Shown: piece by piece, positions 6,595 through 7,133 of the stretch
Position numbering within the stretch: position 1 is the first letter of the stretch
Layout of the letters: the number at the start of each line of letters is the position of its first letter
Origin: Acetobacteraceae bacterium
GTDB taxonomy: Bacteria; Pseudomonadota; Alphaproteobacteria; Acetobacterales; Acetobacteraceae
Assembly: GCA_947475475.1 (NCBI GenBank)
Contig: CANJOG010000097.1
Coordinates: 1 to 7,133 of the forward strand
Direction of reading: 5' to 3'
DNA length: 7,133 nt
Notes under the pieces: generated by a model
Told to the model about the DNA's origin: nothing
Databases searched by the model: none
The model's input: only the letters and a program-made list of their open reading frames with translations
Position numbers and translations under genes: made by a program

Positions 6595-7133
6595 ATGACG
6601 AACACGGACAAGGCCAATGCCTCGCAGACGCCCCCCGGCGCCGAGGCACAAGGCCTTAAAATGCCCGATCCGACCGCGCTCACCCATTCAATGGCCGAGA
6701 TCGCCGAGCGCTCGCAGCGCATCGTGCAGGACTGGCTGCGCCGCCAGGGCCAGGAGCAAGACCAGGATGGCCCCACCGCCGATGGCATGAACATCGCAAA
6801 TGCCTTCCTGGAGATGACCACGCGTCTGATGCACAATCCGGCCAAGCTGATGCAGGCGCAGATGGGCTTCTGGCAGAGCTATGTTACCCTCTGGCAGAAT
6901 ACCTCGCGCCGCATGATGGGCATTGAGAGCGAGCCGGTAATCCAGGCCGAGGCCAGTGACCGCCGCTTCCGCGATGCCGCCTGGAGCGAGAACGAGGTTT
7001 TCGATTTCATCAAGCAATCCTATCTGCTCTCGGCGCGCTATGTGCAGGATGTGGTGCGCCAGGCCGATGGCATGGACAAGAAGACGGCACAGAAAGTGGA
7101 TTTCTATGCTCGCCAGTTCGTCGATGCGCTGAG
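6595..7133 (+). CDS. phaC: Class I poly(3-hydroxyalkanoate) synthase PhaC, N-terminal part (cut by window edge)
   Basis: PhaC polymerises (R)-3-hydroxyacyl-CoA into polyhydroxyalkanoate granules in the cytoplasm. The window shows 179 complete codons of a gene that should encode roughly 560-600 residues; there is no stop before the edge. Identification rests on the start of the conserved PhaC N-terminal domain: DRRFRDAAWSENEVFDFIKQ (122-141) followed by SYLLSARYVQDVV (142-154), which matches the class I pattern closely. Upstream of it, helices with FLEMTTRLMHNPAKLMQAQMG (about 71-91) and FWQSYVTLWQ (92-101) are also typical. The first 30 or so residues are low-complexity and variable, as usual in this family. 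The lipase-like box with the catalytic cysteine, and the Asp and His, lie beyond the edge and cannot be checked. It is transcribed away from the lipoprotein gene. In many relatives phaC is transcribed divergently from the alaC-hom cluster (from memory). Confidence 0.92.
   Translation, partial: MTNTDKANASQTPPGAEAQGLKMPDPTALTHSMAEIAERSQRIVQDWLRRQGQEQDQDGPTADGMNIANAFLEMTTRLMHNPAKLMQAQMGFWQSYVTLWQNTSRRMMGIESEPVIQAEASDRRFRDAAWSENEVFDFIKQSYLLSARYVQDVVRQADGMDKKTAQKVDFYARQFVDAL

Noticed and set aside
6462..6845. 128-residue N-terminal extension of the lipoprotein frame
   Set aside because: It runs antisense through the real phaC start and would bury the signal peptide and lipobox in the middle of the protein.
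6688..7017. 109-codon minus-strand open frame
   Set aside because: Antisense to phaC, whose plus-strand translation matches the PhaC N-terminal family pattern.

Overview
The window is 7.1 kb of GC-rich DNA that reads as an ordinary chromosomal housekeeping region of an alphaproteobacterium, most likely a member of the Rhodospirillales (Acetobacteraceae is my best guess). This rests on base composition, on protein flavour (AlaC-type aminotransferase, class II fructose bisphosphatase, class I PHA synthase) and on a gene order I remember from that group. I could not run a similarity search. I see no phage, transposon, CRISPR, toxin-antitoxin or defence genes, and no tRNA or rRNA.

Layout, in the direction of transcription. 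From about 6461 down to 61 everything is on the minus strand: an OmpA-domain lipoprotein (6461 to 5517), an AlaC-type PLP aminotransferase (5424 to 4198), homoserine dehydrogenase (4201 to 2909), GlpX fructose-1,6-bisphosphatase (2871 to 1882) and RecJ exonuclease (1842 to 61). The last four are tightly packed: a 4-base ATGA overlap between alaC and hom, then gaps of 37 and 39 bases. They almost certainly form one transcription unit. The 92-base gap between the lipoprotein gene and alaC is unusual: 49 consecutive bases with no C on the plus strand, so the transcript there has no G, and it contains a duplicated 14-base purine block. Divergent from the lipoprotein gene, on the plus strand, a class I polyhydroxyalkanoate synthase gene (phaC) starts at 6595 and runs off the right edge. 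The 133-base divergent intergenic region holds an imperfect inverted repeat and a short upstream reading frame whose stop overlaps the phaC start.

Functionally the operon mixes amino-acid metabolism (alanine/aspartate-family transamination, and the homoserine branch to threonine and methionine), gluconeogenesis (GlpX) and DNA repair (RecJ). PhaC stores carbon as polyester; the lipoprotein is probably a cell-envelope, peptidoglycan-facing protein. I found no clear new biological system. The best candidates for follow-up are the G-free leader before alaC, the phaC upstream region, and the lipoprotein with its divergent OmpA domain.
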